Positions 42,603 through 56,400 of a stretch of 64,000 nt of DNA are shown one piece after another. The DNA is taken from the NCBI GenBank assembly GCA_950097015.1, contig CATNEN010000030.1, forward strand, positions 124,001-188,000. Direction: 5' to 3'. Position 1 is the first letter of the stretch. The number at the start of each line of letters is the position of its first letter. Origin of the DNA: Macrostomum hystrix (taxonomy: Eukaryota; Platyhelminthes; Macrostomidae). Under the pieces are notes generated by a model that was not told the origin of the DNA, searched no databases, and saw only the letters and a list, made by a program, of their open reading frames with translations. Made by a program: the position numbers and the translations under genes.

Positions 42603-45600
42603 GTGAGTCTTCAATTTCTCCTCCTCGCAAGTTTCATATGGAATAAAAAGCAGAATCGATCCCAGCTAAGAGTGGGGAAAAGAAGATGAAACGAGAGAAT
42701 CCTGAGAGCTTAGGCAGACAATGGGATGGGAAGATCTCATTCAGCATCCCCACTGTGTGCTCTGGTTTGCCCAGCAGGCCGCCCATCTTAGCTGGCCCGA
42801 CGCTGTGTTTCTCAGCTTCCTTGGAAAGAGACTTGGGTTGGGTTTAGACCGGGCCACGCGGATGAGTCACATTGCAGGGGCACAACCGGTTGTTTGCTCT
42901 AAAGACCCCTTTTTCTCCTCGGTTGCAACTTGCCAGTCACGCCGACAATTTCTCATTCTCCAGCTTTCTATCGAGGCCTTCCGTCTCCACCCACCTAGTG
43001 AGAAGCCCCTCGCCTCCTCTCCACTGCTAGGGTCTGCTATTCGCACGTATCGCACGCTGAGATAATTGTCTCTGATCGTTCGCCCCACGAACGGCGCTAA
43101 CAATAATGTGTTTGCACAGTTCTGGAGGGGAGAAAATGGTGTCGAATAGTGAATTTGGGAGGCAGTAATTCAAGATTTCCTGTAGGGCTCTGACTAGAAA
43201 GAATAAGGCCGGATCACAGGATGTGATCGGTGAAACCTGAGCTCCACTCTCATCCCACTCATCTATTTCGTTATTCCCCCCTCTCCTGTTTCTCATTGAT
43301 AACAGTTGCAAAGCCTTCATTCAGATAGTAATATCAACCGGTTCAACATTAGTGATAAAAAGTTTTTTTTGTAAACCTAAATCGATCTCTGCCCACGGAT
43401 TCATGCGCAATGATCAAAAGTTGAGCTCTAGCTTCGAAGCCATGCCCTGGCCCTATAATCCGCCTTAAACTTTTCCCGATCGAATCCTGGAATTAAAGGT
43501 GGCCGAGGGCACGACAGCCGGCCGGGAGGTCCTCCGCATGCGGGCCCTGTACGCAGGCAATCCGCGGTCAGCCGTGCAGTACCTCATCACCGGCGTGTTC
43601 GCCGGCAACCGCAGCGAGCCGGAGCCCCGAGGCCTCTTCCACCTGGTGAACTCAGCGGCCTCCGAGTACGGCCTCCTGCAGACCGGGCCGCGGCCTCTAG
43701 ACCGGGAGGCCACCCGCACCGGGCAGTACCAGCTGGAGGTCACGGCCCTGGACACTGGAAGCCGACTGCCCAGGACGCGGACAGCTAGTGTAAGCAGCGC
43801 TGAATTTAATATACAGCCATCCAGATAGATGGATAGGGATGACATCTAGGCGCAGCTGTTCAGTCCATGGACTGTGTAGGCCAGAGCCACCCAATTTTTT
43901 TAAGCCCGATTCTGGTACCATTTTACAGCAGAGTGGACTGAAGCTATTGCGAACTAAGGGTTTCGAGGTGTTGAGATTTGAACTCTCGACGTCTCGTTGA
44001 GAATTCTGCAGCTCGAACCACTGGGCTGCGAGCTCCCTAGCCTAATCAATTCTGAATTCAATTTTCGCTCTGGTCTGAGATAATCTAGCTTGCATTTAAG
44101 ATGTCGATGGAAAGCTTCAGCGAAGAAGCTTCTCAAAACGCTTAGCACTTTGATTTAGGCAAATAATAAAATTACGACCTAGCTCGTATATATTATCTAC
44201 CTCTTCATTCAAGAGTTCTCACTTCCTAAGTCACTTCCGCGTCAGCGCTTGGATACAATTTGGGTGCAATTTGGCATCATAGATTAGCGCTACATAAACT
44301 GTATAGCATTATATTGACATGATTATTCGGTCACTGGCTAAAAAACTTGCTTCAAAGACGAATTGACGGCGTTGCGGCGAAATCTGATCACAAAAAAGTA
44401 GAAAGAAGGCAAAAACTGCTTGCCAGTGTACAGTTCAGTGATACAAAGTCACACCTGTTTTATATTCTGCGGAGACCTGATAGCTATTGGCTGTGGCTTT
44501 GCTCATCAGAATGCAAGTATATAAGAAACATAGCATGGTTTTAGCTCAGGTGCAACTATAGTCTTTGTCATTCAAGTCAAACAGCCAGGTATTTTCCATT
44601 CCAGTCTCGCCTACTATACCTCTACTACAGAGTTGTTCGTGATTTTATTCACAAAACGAAAATTAGTAATGAATTTTGGCTTGTCAAACGAGACGACATT
44701 GCCATTTTTTTTCCAAAAATATAGATTTCCCGGACAGTGAGGATGGGATTTGGGGCAAAGACCTATCATCGGGCTCCATCTATATCCCATTAGCGACCCC
44801 GATAGGTGTGTTACTCCCCATCGCCCTCCTCTGCCGGCCTGTTTCGCTGAAACCCCGTGTTTTACACACCAGCGAACTCCCTGGCGACACCGAACGGCAT
44901 TGCCGGGGGCTGCCACCCACCTTGCAGGCCCCGTCCGACAGCTCGTTAGCAGCAGGTATAGCATCCGTGGCTATAGCCATGCCCCTAACACGTGCAGAGC
45001 AGGCGGTGCCTACCGCCAGTTCCCGGCATTTTGTCGACCCCTTCCCATCCCAGCTGCATCGCAGGGATCTTCCTCCCCCCGAGGGCCCGAGGTAGCTGGC
45101 GGGAGCGCGAGGTGACAAAAAATATTTCTTATAGCTCCTCCACTTGGCTGCCAATTTTAACTGCCGCTTCGCTGATCTCCAGGGAGTCGAGGGCGGCAAC
45201 TGAAGCCGTTTAATTTCCTAAGTTTCTTTGTCTCGCTCTGCAGTAGCAATTGTGTAAGGAAGAGCTAGAGAAGAGAACCCCCAGCAAGACAAGGCTGTGG
45301 GAGAGGAACTGTTGGTCCCTATGGGTAATGAAGAGACGGAGGTTGAGAAAGTTGGAAGTGAGTCCCTGGTCAAACACGCCAGGTGTGATTGCCCCCACCC
45401 CAATGCACACACCGCACAAACGGAGCTCCTAGGAAACCTGGCTGTGTCATCTCTAAAAGCATGGCGGATTAGGGAAAGAAAGGGCCAGAATTCTCTGCTC
45501 CATTAGCTCCACTTTCCAGTCCACCCACCCCTGACTAACAGACAGGTGCATTGTCTTTCCAGCTTACCAAGCTCTGTACTCACTTTCTTTCCTCGTCGTC

Positions 45601-47153
45601 TTCTTTCACACGCTCTCTCTCCCTACATTGAACCCCTATAATCCTGGGAAGACAGCAAGGTTGGAAGATTTATTTTCGCATAATCTTGGGCTATTACTGC
45701 ATTATTACTGTTTTACTATTGCAGTAATTTTGTGTAATTTAGCATATCAATTTATTACGCTGCAATTTCAGCTGTGCCATCAAATCCAACCAATAGATTA
45801 GTTACTATATTAAGTGATGTTCAGCGCTGCTTACTTACTCGTAAGTGGCAACTCAGCCCCTTCACTCTCTCACTCTCTCCCTTTCCCTTCTATTGAGGAG
45901 TTCGCGTGTCAGTCAAACGGGTCAGGAATGGCTGGGGGAGGGTGTTTTTGAGACAGGGCAGACATTTTTTATATTGACAAAAAATTGTTCCCGGCTGCCT
46001 GACTGAGTCAGTGTCTAATTATGGTGAGCACACAATGAGAAGTTTCTATATTCTACTCTTTCTTCTCTAGTCGACATACAATTTATACCTATATATAAAA
46101 ACTTATTAGTTTCCAATGACCAAAAGCAGAGGGGGGAAACAGGACCCGGCTGAGCATAGAGTTACATGGGTCCGTTTTTGGCTTCCTCTGCAGTGCAGTC
46201 CAGACACTTGAATGCACCTCCAGTGTTTCACCTGTGTGCACTCAGCCCCGTACTCACCCCAATAAGTATGGCGCTCAACTCTATCGTTCACTTTCAGCAG
46301 CGAATTTGTTGGAGTGAAAGCCAGACTTAGTCAGACTCTCTAAAATACACGCGCGGTGGGTAAAATTCACTTACTTCTGAAGATCTGAAGAAAAAAATAC
46401 ATTTTCGCTGAGTCAAATTACTTCTCAGTAATTTTTTACGATCTGATTTAGATACCAACTTAGAGACTATCCGAGAGGTACAATCAGTGGCACAGCTACA
46501 TCCAAAGGCCACTGGAGTGGCGCCGAAGTACCTCACTTATATTCAGGAATCCAGGAATTAATGCGATGTTTACGCTTGTTTTCTTTTTCTCCTTCTCCTG
46601 ACAAAAAAATGGTTGTCTCTAAACTATTTGGCGAGAAGACTCTGGCGCTTTAGTCAATCCTGTTCAGTGCTCAAAACAAGCTTCACTCTGGATGTATTTA
46701 GTTATTTTATATGTCCAAGTTGTCAGCCATTCTATAGCTGCATTTCAATTTGCCATTTCATTACATTGTTGAGCAAGAGAAACGCGCAGATTTCAAATGA
46801 ATCTCTTTGAATAGAAAGCGCAGAAGAGATGATGAAAAAAGGCTAGCTATAAAAATATTTCAAGCGCTGTCCTGTCAGTGAAACTAAACTGTGAGAAGCT
46901 TAGAATAACAAGATTATTCTTTTCAAAAAGATGCTTTTTTTACGAGTGCAAGGTTAGACTGCAACCCGAATCAGAGTGGCAATTTACGAACAACCGACCA
47001 CAGAGTTCATCTGTATGGAATAGAGACCCAAATACCAGACAAATGCGGGCTCGTGTATCGCTTCCATGACTCGGTACTGGCACGACTTTTAGTCTTAAAT
47101 TACTTTATCACAAAAGTTGTGACTTTTAAGGGACACATTTCTACGTATTGCCG

Positions 47154-47252
<99 letters not shown>

Positions 47253-47259
47253 AAGGTAC

Positions 47260-47332
<73 letters not shown>

Positions 47333-47459
47333 AAGGTACATAGATAGATAGATAGATATATAGATAGATAGATAGATAGATAGATATATAGATAGATACA
47401 TAGATAGATAGATAGATAGATAGATAGAATGACAAATAGATAGATAGATAGAAAGGTAC

Positions 47460-47493
<34 letters not shown>

Positions 47494-50400
47494 CTCCCTC
47501 TGAATCGTTGCGCAATTAAAAATCCTGTCCAGACTTGCTCCTCTATCTTTATTCACGGTGAACCCTTAATTAGACCATGGGAAGATGAAATATGAAACCT
47601 TCAAGCCATCTGATTGGCAAGGCAAGCCCCTTTTCCCGCATATGATATCACATGGCCCATGCAGCTGGCGTCACTAATGTATCTTTTCTTTCTCATTCGA
47701 ATATTTTAGGCAACTGATAAACCTAAGAGTTAACTTCTAATTCTTAGTGCGGCAGAGTCTAGCAAGGGAATATAGGTGATATTTTCTATATTGTTTTAGT
47801 ATTCCGAAATCACTAATTTCTGAATTAGAAGATTCCAACATTTTTCGTACAATTGTTCAGTCCGTATAGACTAGGAAGGTCACCAAATTCGGTTCAATAC
47901 TTTTATCCAGTTAGGTAATAAAAAAGTACAAATTGATTAATAATTGAGTACTTTGTGAGTACAGTGCAGCCACGCAATTACACTGGTATATGCGAGTAAA
48001 GCTGCAAACCCTTAATTACTCGGACAACTCGTAGAATTTTACTATCCCAGGGATAATCCCGCGTTAACCACTATATAAGAACCATCAACTGCCGTTTATA
48101 ATCAATTATTGATTGCAGTTGTAAAACTTTCTGTATACGAACATCGCAGAACAGATAATTGCAGTTCAAGCGGCTAGTTATATTCTCTCAAGGTAAACGT
48201 AAAAGCGGGAAGATAAGCACCCTATTTATGGACACTGTGAAATGCCCGATTTAATAATCGGTCAAAAATTTGTTATACTTAATTGCCGATAAAATTCAGA
48301 AATACAGCTACCCTATAATACCCTAGTAGGTGTGCTGCGCATTTTCGTTGAATAATTTTTCCGATTACTATTGAATTTCTCTGTGACTTTATGTTCGCAA
48401 AGCTGTTCGCTATGACTTGCTGTGCATTTTTTCACTTTCATTGTGAAGAAGTAAAAATGCGAAAATGTACGAACACTTTAAGGTCTGTCTGATTCATTGC
48501 TCGCACACATTGTAGCTTCAATTCGCAATTTCAAACAGATCTTTTATAATGAACAAAAGTCTGTTTCTTTTTCTTGGAGGCAATTAACAGCCTTTTTGAA
48601 AATTCTAGCATTCAATTCGTTAAGACTAGATAGATAGATCTACGATCTTTCGTTAAGCTGATCAGTTAAGTCAGTTAAGGTGAAAAAACACAATTCAATT
48701 TTATGTCTCTCCCACTTTTAAAGCCAAAATTCCCAAATCACCGATATTCCCAAAATGGCCAATATTGCCAAAAATGGCCAATATTCCCAAAATGGCCAAT
48801 ATTCCCAAAATGGCCAATATTCCCAAAATGGCCAATATTCCCAAAATGGCCAATATTCCCAAAATGGCCAATATTCCTAAAATGGCCAATATTTCCGAAA
48901 CGGCCAATAATCCAAAAATGGCCAATTTTCCTAGAATGGCTGATATTCCCAAAATGGCTGATATTCCTAAAATCGCCTATATTCCCAACAATGGCCGAAA
49001 TTCCCAACAATCGCTGATATTCCCAACAATGGCCGATATTCCCAACAATCGCCGATATTCCCAACAATGGCCGATATTCCCAACAATCACCGATATTCCC
49101 AACAATCACCGATATTCCCAACAATCATCGATATTCCCAACAATCACCGATATTCCCAACAATCACCGATATTCCCAACAATCACCGATATTCCCAACAA
49201 TGGCCGATATTTCCAACAATCCCGATATTCCCAACAATGGCCGATATTCCCAACAATCGCCGATATTTCCAACAATCCCGATATTCCTTGACTAGCTCGT
49301 ATTGATCGACGGCGTCTTAATTTCTCGTGCTTAAGACAATAGCTCGTGCAGATGGACCCCTTAATTGCAAGCAAAGCGGTTGAATAAACCATACCAAATA
49401 AATGAACAATGGACACAAATAATATGAGCATAGATATTTCTAAGAAATAGCAGTGGCTTCATGAGACCCATATTTGCCAATGATAGGAGATGAGCTGGAA
49501 CTGGTAGTTGGCGGCTCACTATCGTAGCTCCGCCCATGTCTATCTAGTCGCATCTGCGAGCATGATCTCAACTGTGCTCATCCCCATTAGCACTGAGCGT
49601 CCTCTCCATTTGGTCATCGTATAGCAACAAACCGAGCCAACCACCCAGCCTCTTGTAGGTGGCACAGCTTTAATAATCTATTATATTTGAAAATCTCACA
49701 CCTCAAGTCTCGGTATAGTGAGCTGTGCTGTGTTTGTCCCGAGCAAACACCAGTCAAATGCCTTGGTCTCACCATACAGATAGTACTGCGGCCGTTGGAT
49801 TTGGAGCTATGCTTCTTTTGAAGCCCTGTTACTAGGCGATTAATTAAAAAGAAACAGTGGATGCAAGAACACGAGGAGCAGAGACTCACAGTTGCAACTC
49901 AAGCTCTCTAGGAGTTTTTGACACAAGCTCTGTTAAGAGACTGCGCATACGAGCGTTTAGTCTAAGCTATGTTTAGCTCGATCAGCTTGATCGATAAGGT
50001 CCAATCCTTGCTGCCACCCTAAAAATTCCATTCTCGCACGCAGCAGTGTTTCTAATTGCCTCACTCACCCCACACTATAGGGAGAAATAGACACGGGAAA
50101 CTCTCTTCAGTCTCACTGCCTATCCGACACACTTTCTCTTCCTCATTTCATTCCGCACACACACACTGCTCTGTGATCAGTCAGCCACAAGTCAGGTCAG
50201 CTGATTGGGTAGTCTCAGCAGCAGCAGCAGCGACCTTCGTCCTGAATTGCCCTCTCGACTGCCGGAGGGTGGTTTGGGGATTCTGAGGATCTGAGCTTGC
50301 GCCATCCCGTGCATTCATTCTCCGCATGAATGCGGTGTCAGGATTCTCCCCGTCAGATCCCTCAGATCCCCATCAAGTCATTCTCGCCACGCCCTCCCCT

Positions 50401-53400
50401 CTCCTCCCTAATTCTCAGCCCTATGTTCTCATTAAGCATTTTTGTTTAAAATTCAGTTAGTTAAGGGTCACTTGAGTTCGTCTGAGCGCCCGAGGTGAAT
50501 ATTTTTGGGTTGTAATTAACTTGCGAGTCGAGCAACTCAAGCCAGCTGATCCCGGACTCACAATTGCCTCATTGTCTCTGTCTATCCATCCGACCTAATG
50601 TGAGGATTTAATTGATCAGTTAGACAGATACAAAACATGCACGCAATATTCACACAACAGTTTCCCATTTTTATAGTTGCTTTACTGGGAGCTTGCAGCC
50701 CAATGGTTGAAGCTTTGCACTTCTGATTGAGAGGTCGGGAGTTCGAATCTCATCACAATGGAAACAAGTTGTATGCTTCAGCAAGGCACATTGTTTAACC
50801 GGCTGTGAAATGGGTAGCAGCAGGCAGCACTAGACCCAGTCCACGGACTGAACCAGCCTCTAAAAGTGGCTGTGCCATGGTCTGTACACCTGGCCCCATC
50901 TAGGTCTGGCTGCGGTTTCTTTCTATCCACATCTACAGTCGCTCGCACATTCCCCTGACATATATTTATTCCAGTCTAAAATCATTCAGCAACTGTATTC
51001 AATCCCTGATGGCTAATTAAAGGCAGGCTATTCTGCTTTCAAGACTAAAAAGGATGAAGAAATTACACAGCAGAGACACTTAGGAGCCCAGCAATTGGCT
51101 CGCAGCCCATGATTTACTGCTTGCCGTTTTCCCCCTAGTCATCTAGTAAATACGCTCGTAGTTATCCCCGTGCGGATCGCGGCTGGTTGCCGGGCAGAGC
51201 TGGCAAGCATGAAAGAAAGAATAAATTGTGCGACGCTAATCCTAAGAAAGTGATGAGGAAGTTAATTGACAATAAAGAGATAGGGATCCCACCTAGCCTG
51301 GGGCAAAAAAACTTTCAGCCATAAAGAGGCTGCCATAAGAGGCTCTCCAATGCTTGCATCCAATCTTTCAAATTCATCGCATTGGAAGCGACAATCTGTG
51401 AGGAATTGTGCCCGGGCCATGACAAATCTAATACCTCTTCGGGCGACTCTGACGACTACTCGAGCTGTCGAGCTGCAGTGATTGCGTCATCATCGTACGA
51501 ACTTGGCTAGACAGTTCAAGACAGTCTCTGGACCGCTGACCCCCTTCAAAAACTTGACAATTTCAGCTGATTATCCCATCGTAGCAGGCCTCCGTTCTTT
51601 CGCTGAAAAGCTAATTCAAGGATATAGGCTACTCGCGATCATGGAATACGACTATATTTGCATTCGGCATTAATGCTTTGACACCGGGAAAATTGGCTCC
51701 GAAAAGAAAATATATTCACTTATCTCAAGGCCACCTCATTCTCTTCTCCATTCTATAGGGGCTGTCAAATCCCATTTCAAAACGACCCTCCTCCTTCATC
51801 TAGTGGGGATCTTATTCCCCCCCTAGGCTTGTCTGGCTTCCCCCGCCCACACACAACGAGCCCACACAAGCGCCTCTGCCGCCTGTCAAGTCTCCTATCT
51901 GGACCATAGACAAACAGACTTCATTCTGACAGATTCCAGGGAAGTTGCTGGAGAAACACTGTTTGTTTTTAATCAGACTCTGGCGAACCATTGAATCGCA
52001 ATAAAAGAAGCTTGAAATCAGAGATTATATCGCTTCTCAGAATTAAATATCGATTTTTTTATCTTTTCTCCAGTCTTTTCTGCTTAATTATCGCAAGCAA
52101 AATAATAGACCAGATGTACAGTCGCATCTATATCGTGGCCCTTTTAAGCCATATTATTTCATGTAGTACACGTGAGACAGCTCCAGTGTTAGTATTTGAG
52201 TAGCTATTTTACAGCCGCGTGACCTAGTCTGAAGTTTCAACCAGCTCTGAGCAACAAGCTCAGCAATACTGCTCATAAGCCTAGCTAAACCTACAGCATC
52301 ACATAAGATTGAGTCGAGGACAAGTGAAGCAGGCATTCAGTCAAGACTAAGGAATTCCCATCATTAAAATTTGCGATTCGATGGGGGGGCCGGAGGCCCG
52401 TTCGACATTCGACTGTCTTTTTTGTAGGGGCGGCGTTGCTCATTAACGATGATCAACTTCGGCCGTCTGATGGGAACAGACCTGGTGCTTCTGCTGCTTC
52501 GAATATTGGGGCAGCTTCCCGTTTTTGCTTTTTGCCTCCATGTCTTTTTCCTTTCTACTGCTTCCCAATCAGGCGGCAAGTTGCGTGAGTCACCCAGTCA
52601 CATCCCAGCGGGACCTCACTTGATCCCTACTGTTGCATCATGGCGGGGACTTGCCCGACCAAGCTTCTCTTCTCTTCTTCTTTCCCCATCTTGTGTTGCC
52701 CAAACTTTTTTTCCAGTCAGAGGTGACGAAACAGGATGGCGAACAATGCTGGCAGTGAGTTTGGTTCTCACTCCTCATCAGCTCCAGCCTCTTAGTACTC
52801 AACCTATCCCTTCTTCTCTTTTATAAAGAGAAGAAACGTGAATTTTTTTTAATTTCCTTAATTAGCATTCTTGTAGGGGCCACTATGAAGCTCTATCATA
52901 TTGCTATTTCTCTTTTAGCTCACACCTAAAGGCTTAGCAATGAGTTTTATGGCTAAATGAGGATTTGGGAACCATCACCATGGATTTGGGAACCATCACC
53001 ATGGATTTGGGAACCATCACCATGCATTTGGGAACCATCACCATGGATTTGGGAAACATCACCATGCATTTGGGAACCATCACCATGGATTTGGGAACCA
53101 TCACCATGGATTTGGGAACCATCACCGTGCATTTGGGAACCATCACCATGGATTTGGGAAACATCACCATGCATTTGGGAACCATCACCGTGCATTTGGG
53201 AACCATCACCATGGATTTGGGAACCATCACCGTGCATTTGGGAACCATCACCATGGATTTGGGAACCATCACCATGCATTTGGGAACCATCACCATGGAT
53301 TTGGGAACCATCACCATGCATTTGGGAACCATCACCATGGATTTGGGAACCATCACCATGGATTTGGGAGAAAAGACAACACATTTTGGGGTCGGTGGTC

Positions 53401-56400
53401 ATCCGATTGCCTCCCAATGCCCCCCATGGCTACGCCACGGCTTTCCACGAGTAATAAGTAATATTCGAGCAGCACAGACCCTGTCTTGAGCAGGACATAA
53501 GCGTGACAGCTGCTCTCCAATCGATCGATATCGAAATTTTTGCCTCCGAGTCCATTTGCAGTTGCGTCACACTGAAAACTTTGAGAGTGAAAAATAACTT
53601 TGGCCCGTAAGAAGCTTTTCCTTGTTTCCGACCACAGTTTCCTATCTTCATCCTCATCCCCCACAATCCACATCCCCTACTTTGTCAGCAGCGGAGCGGT
53701 CATCAGTCTCATTGCTAACAATCATGAATACCCATGAGATTGGGGACAAGCATTAGTCTTCAAGGCAAACTGACCCCGAAAATATCCCAGTTTGCACGTC
53801 TGTGGTGAGATCAATCGGTCAAACAGATCCACGCAGATAATGCCCTCTCAGTGGCTCCGTCAGTTTACAATTGCATAATAGTTAGCTCGTCGGATGGTCG
53901 GTCTTAGACTATTGGCCAAAAAAACTTAACACGAAGCAGACTGGAAAATACAAAGCACACAGTTGGACCGAATTGGACCTTATCAGATAAGCATACGATC
54001 GTGATTTATTAGCCACAAATAGAATTCTTTCTGCGTAACGTTTATTTGTTGATAAATATATTTTCTGGGAGGTCTATGGTTCGAATCACAGCCAGGGTCA
54101 TGACACTTAATAATACCCCATTTCTTCTTTTAATATATGCTTACATTTTGTATTAACTAATTTCAGCTAGATCAAAATGTTTTCAAGGGCCAATAAGCCG
54201 GATCAAAGACTCCATGCTGGGCTTGACTTTTCTCGCAGAATAGGTGAGGCAATACCTTTTAGAAGCTCCTTAAGGTAACAAAAGGTGGACGCCAAAAAAT
54301 TGAAGTCGAGAAGCTGTCCGGAAGCTGCGGACCCCGCGGGGCAGAGCCAAGATTCTGCTGGTCGATGCTGCTGAGACTGCGGGATTTGAGAATCTTTAAC
54401 TGAGATCCCAACCCACCCCAGGGGGAAGGGTGGGGCAGGTCAGTGAGGGCTCACCCCATACTCACTAACTCATACTCACCCCATAGTGTGGTAGAGAGCT
54501 AAAGTCAACTTCAGCCTTTAGGGCATGGCAACTATAAGTCTTTGAAAGATATGAATCGATATCTGTAAATTCAAATCATGATGGCAGATTGTGCTTAATT
54601 ACGGACTTCTTACAGTAGCACAATGGCTTAGTTATACCATTGCGAAGGTTTCAAGTTACAGTTTCTATAACTCATACTCAAAGTCAGTTGAGCTCATACT
54701 TAAAGCCAGTTGAGCTCATACTCAAAGCCAGTTGAGCTCATTCTTAAAGCCAGTTGAGCTCATACTCAAAGCCAGTTGAGCTCATACTCAAAGCCAGTTG
54801 AGCTCATTCTTAAAGTCAGTTGAGCTCATTCTCAAAGCCAGTTGAGCTCATACTCAAACCACACAACTCTGACAGGTGTACATCCTCGTCCAAGATGTCA
54901 ACGACTCGCCGCCAACCGTGTCTGCCAGCACGCTGGAGGTGCAGCTTCCGGACGCTGATGAGGAAGCTAACGCCGACGTCAGCTGGCCGATTCCGCTGGC
55001 GCAGGTGCTGGCTAACGATGCTGATGATGAAGACACGCCGCTCAGGTGGCGGACAATTGGAGACAGCTGGCCTGAGGTGGCGGTCCAGGAGCGAACAGGT
55101 GAGGGAGCTTCGTGCGGATCTGAACATTTTAGCATTCTGTTATTAGTTCCAAACTTTCCTTAATCAAAACGCCCTATAATAGATCCAATAGGACGTACAG
55201 GAGGGTGACTGAGTGCATGACTCAGTGTGACACAAGTTCCCGTCCCCTCTCTTTCTTTACATTCATTATAATAATTGCTTTAAAGTGATAAGTGAGTCGT
55301 GCATTCCCCCCAACTACACAGCAGATCTAAATGAATTAAGGAGAGGCAAGCAGCAGAATACAATAACGCGCATGCTCATTAAAAAATAGTGCAGACTCAA
55401 AGCCATCATTGGCTGTTTGAACTACGCGAAGATTTTTCGCCTCCGGGGCTAGTCAGACAATGGAGTTGGGCGCCAGCAACGATGCGTGGATGGAAGGAAC
55501 TGACGTTTATAGGAACGGATCTAGCAGTTTTTTGGGCATTAAACTACATTAGGGGAAGGAGGGCTGGCGTGCTTCATCTGGAAGTGGGCGGAGCTGTTGT
55601 AGTATGGAGCAGTTCTACCCTCACCTACCTAAGCCTCCGTCCCCATTGTCAGTATTGTTCCAAATATTCCACGCCTTGGTCTGAATACTTTGCCAGGAAA
55701 AAATTATAGAACTCATGGGAGCGCGTGACAGACGTGTTTGCGGGACACAAACCAAAAGATCTCAAAAAAGGATTTCAACTGAAAAAATCTAAATCTGCCC
55801 TTGTTTCTGGCCTATACGCTCTTTGAGTTTTTTTTGGGCACTTCAGTTTTGGCAGCTCTGCTGTCGCACATTATCGCCAATGCGAATCGCGTGTCGAGAG
55901 GTCAAGAATAGTTTTTGACATGCGGGTCGAGTCGCTTTTTTGTGTTTTGTGAAAAAAATTATACGCTTGCGCGTTTCAGCTTTTTGCGTGAGTAAAAGCT
56001 CCAGTAGTTTTATTGCCGGAATAGGCGGATATTCCACCCCTTGGCTCATAGAGGAGTAGGCGGATATTCCACCCCTTGGCTCATAGAGGAGTAGGCAGAT
56101 ATTCCACCCCTTGGCTCATAGAGGAGTAGGCGGATATTCCACCCCTTGGCTCATAGAGGAGTAGGCGGATATTCCACCCCTTGGCTCATAGAGGAGTAGG
56201 CGGATATTCCACCCCTTGGCTCATAGAGGAGTAGGCAGATATTCCACCCCTTGGCTCATAGAGGAGTAGGCGGATATTCCACCCCTTGGCTCATAGAGGA
56301 GTAGGCAGATATTCCACCCCTTGGCTCATAGAGGAGTAGGCAGATATTCCACCCCTTGGCTCATAGAGGAGTAGGCGGATATTCCACCCCTTGGCTCATA

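Noticed and set aside
44676-45115. Two overlapping plus-strand ORFs of 121-139 codons
   Set aside because: No domain, no start context or splice support, and openness is explained by local GC content. Kept only as an unexplained block.
47095-47556. ORFs encoding Leu-Ser-Ile-Tyr repeats, minus strand
   Set aside because: They are a direct reading of the GATA microsatellite in three frames.
48701-49431. Repeat ORFs over the 18-bp array
   Set aside because: Same reason: period multiple of three inside the cadherin intron.
52934-53489. Repeat ORFs over the 21-bp array (both strands)
   Set aside because: Period multiple of three, no conserved flanking domain, intronic position.
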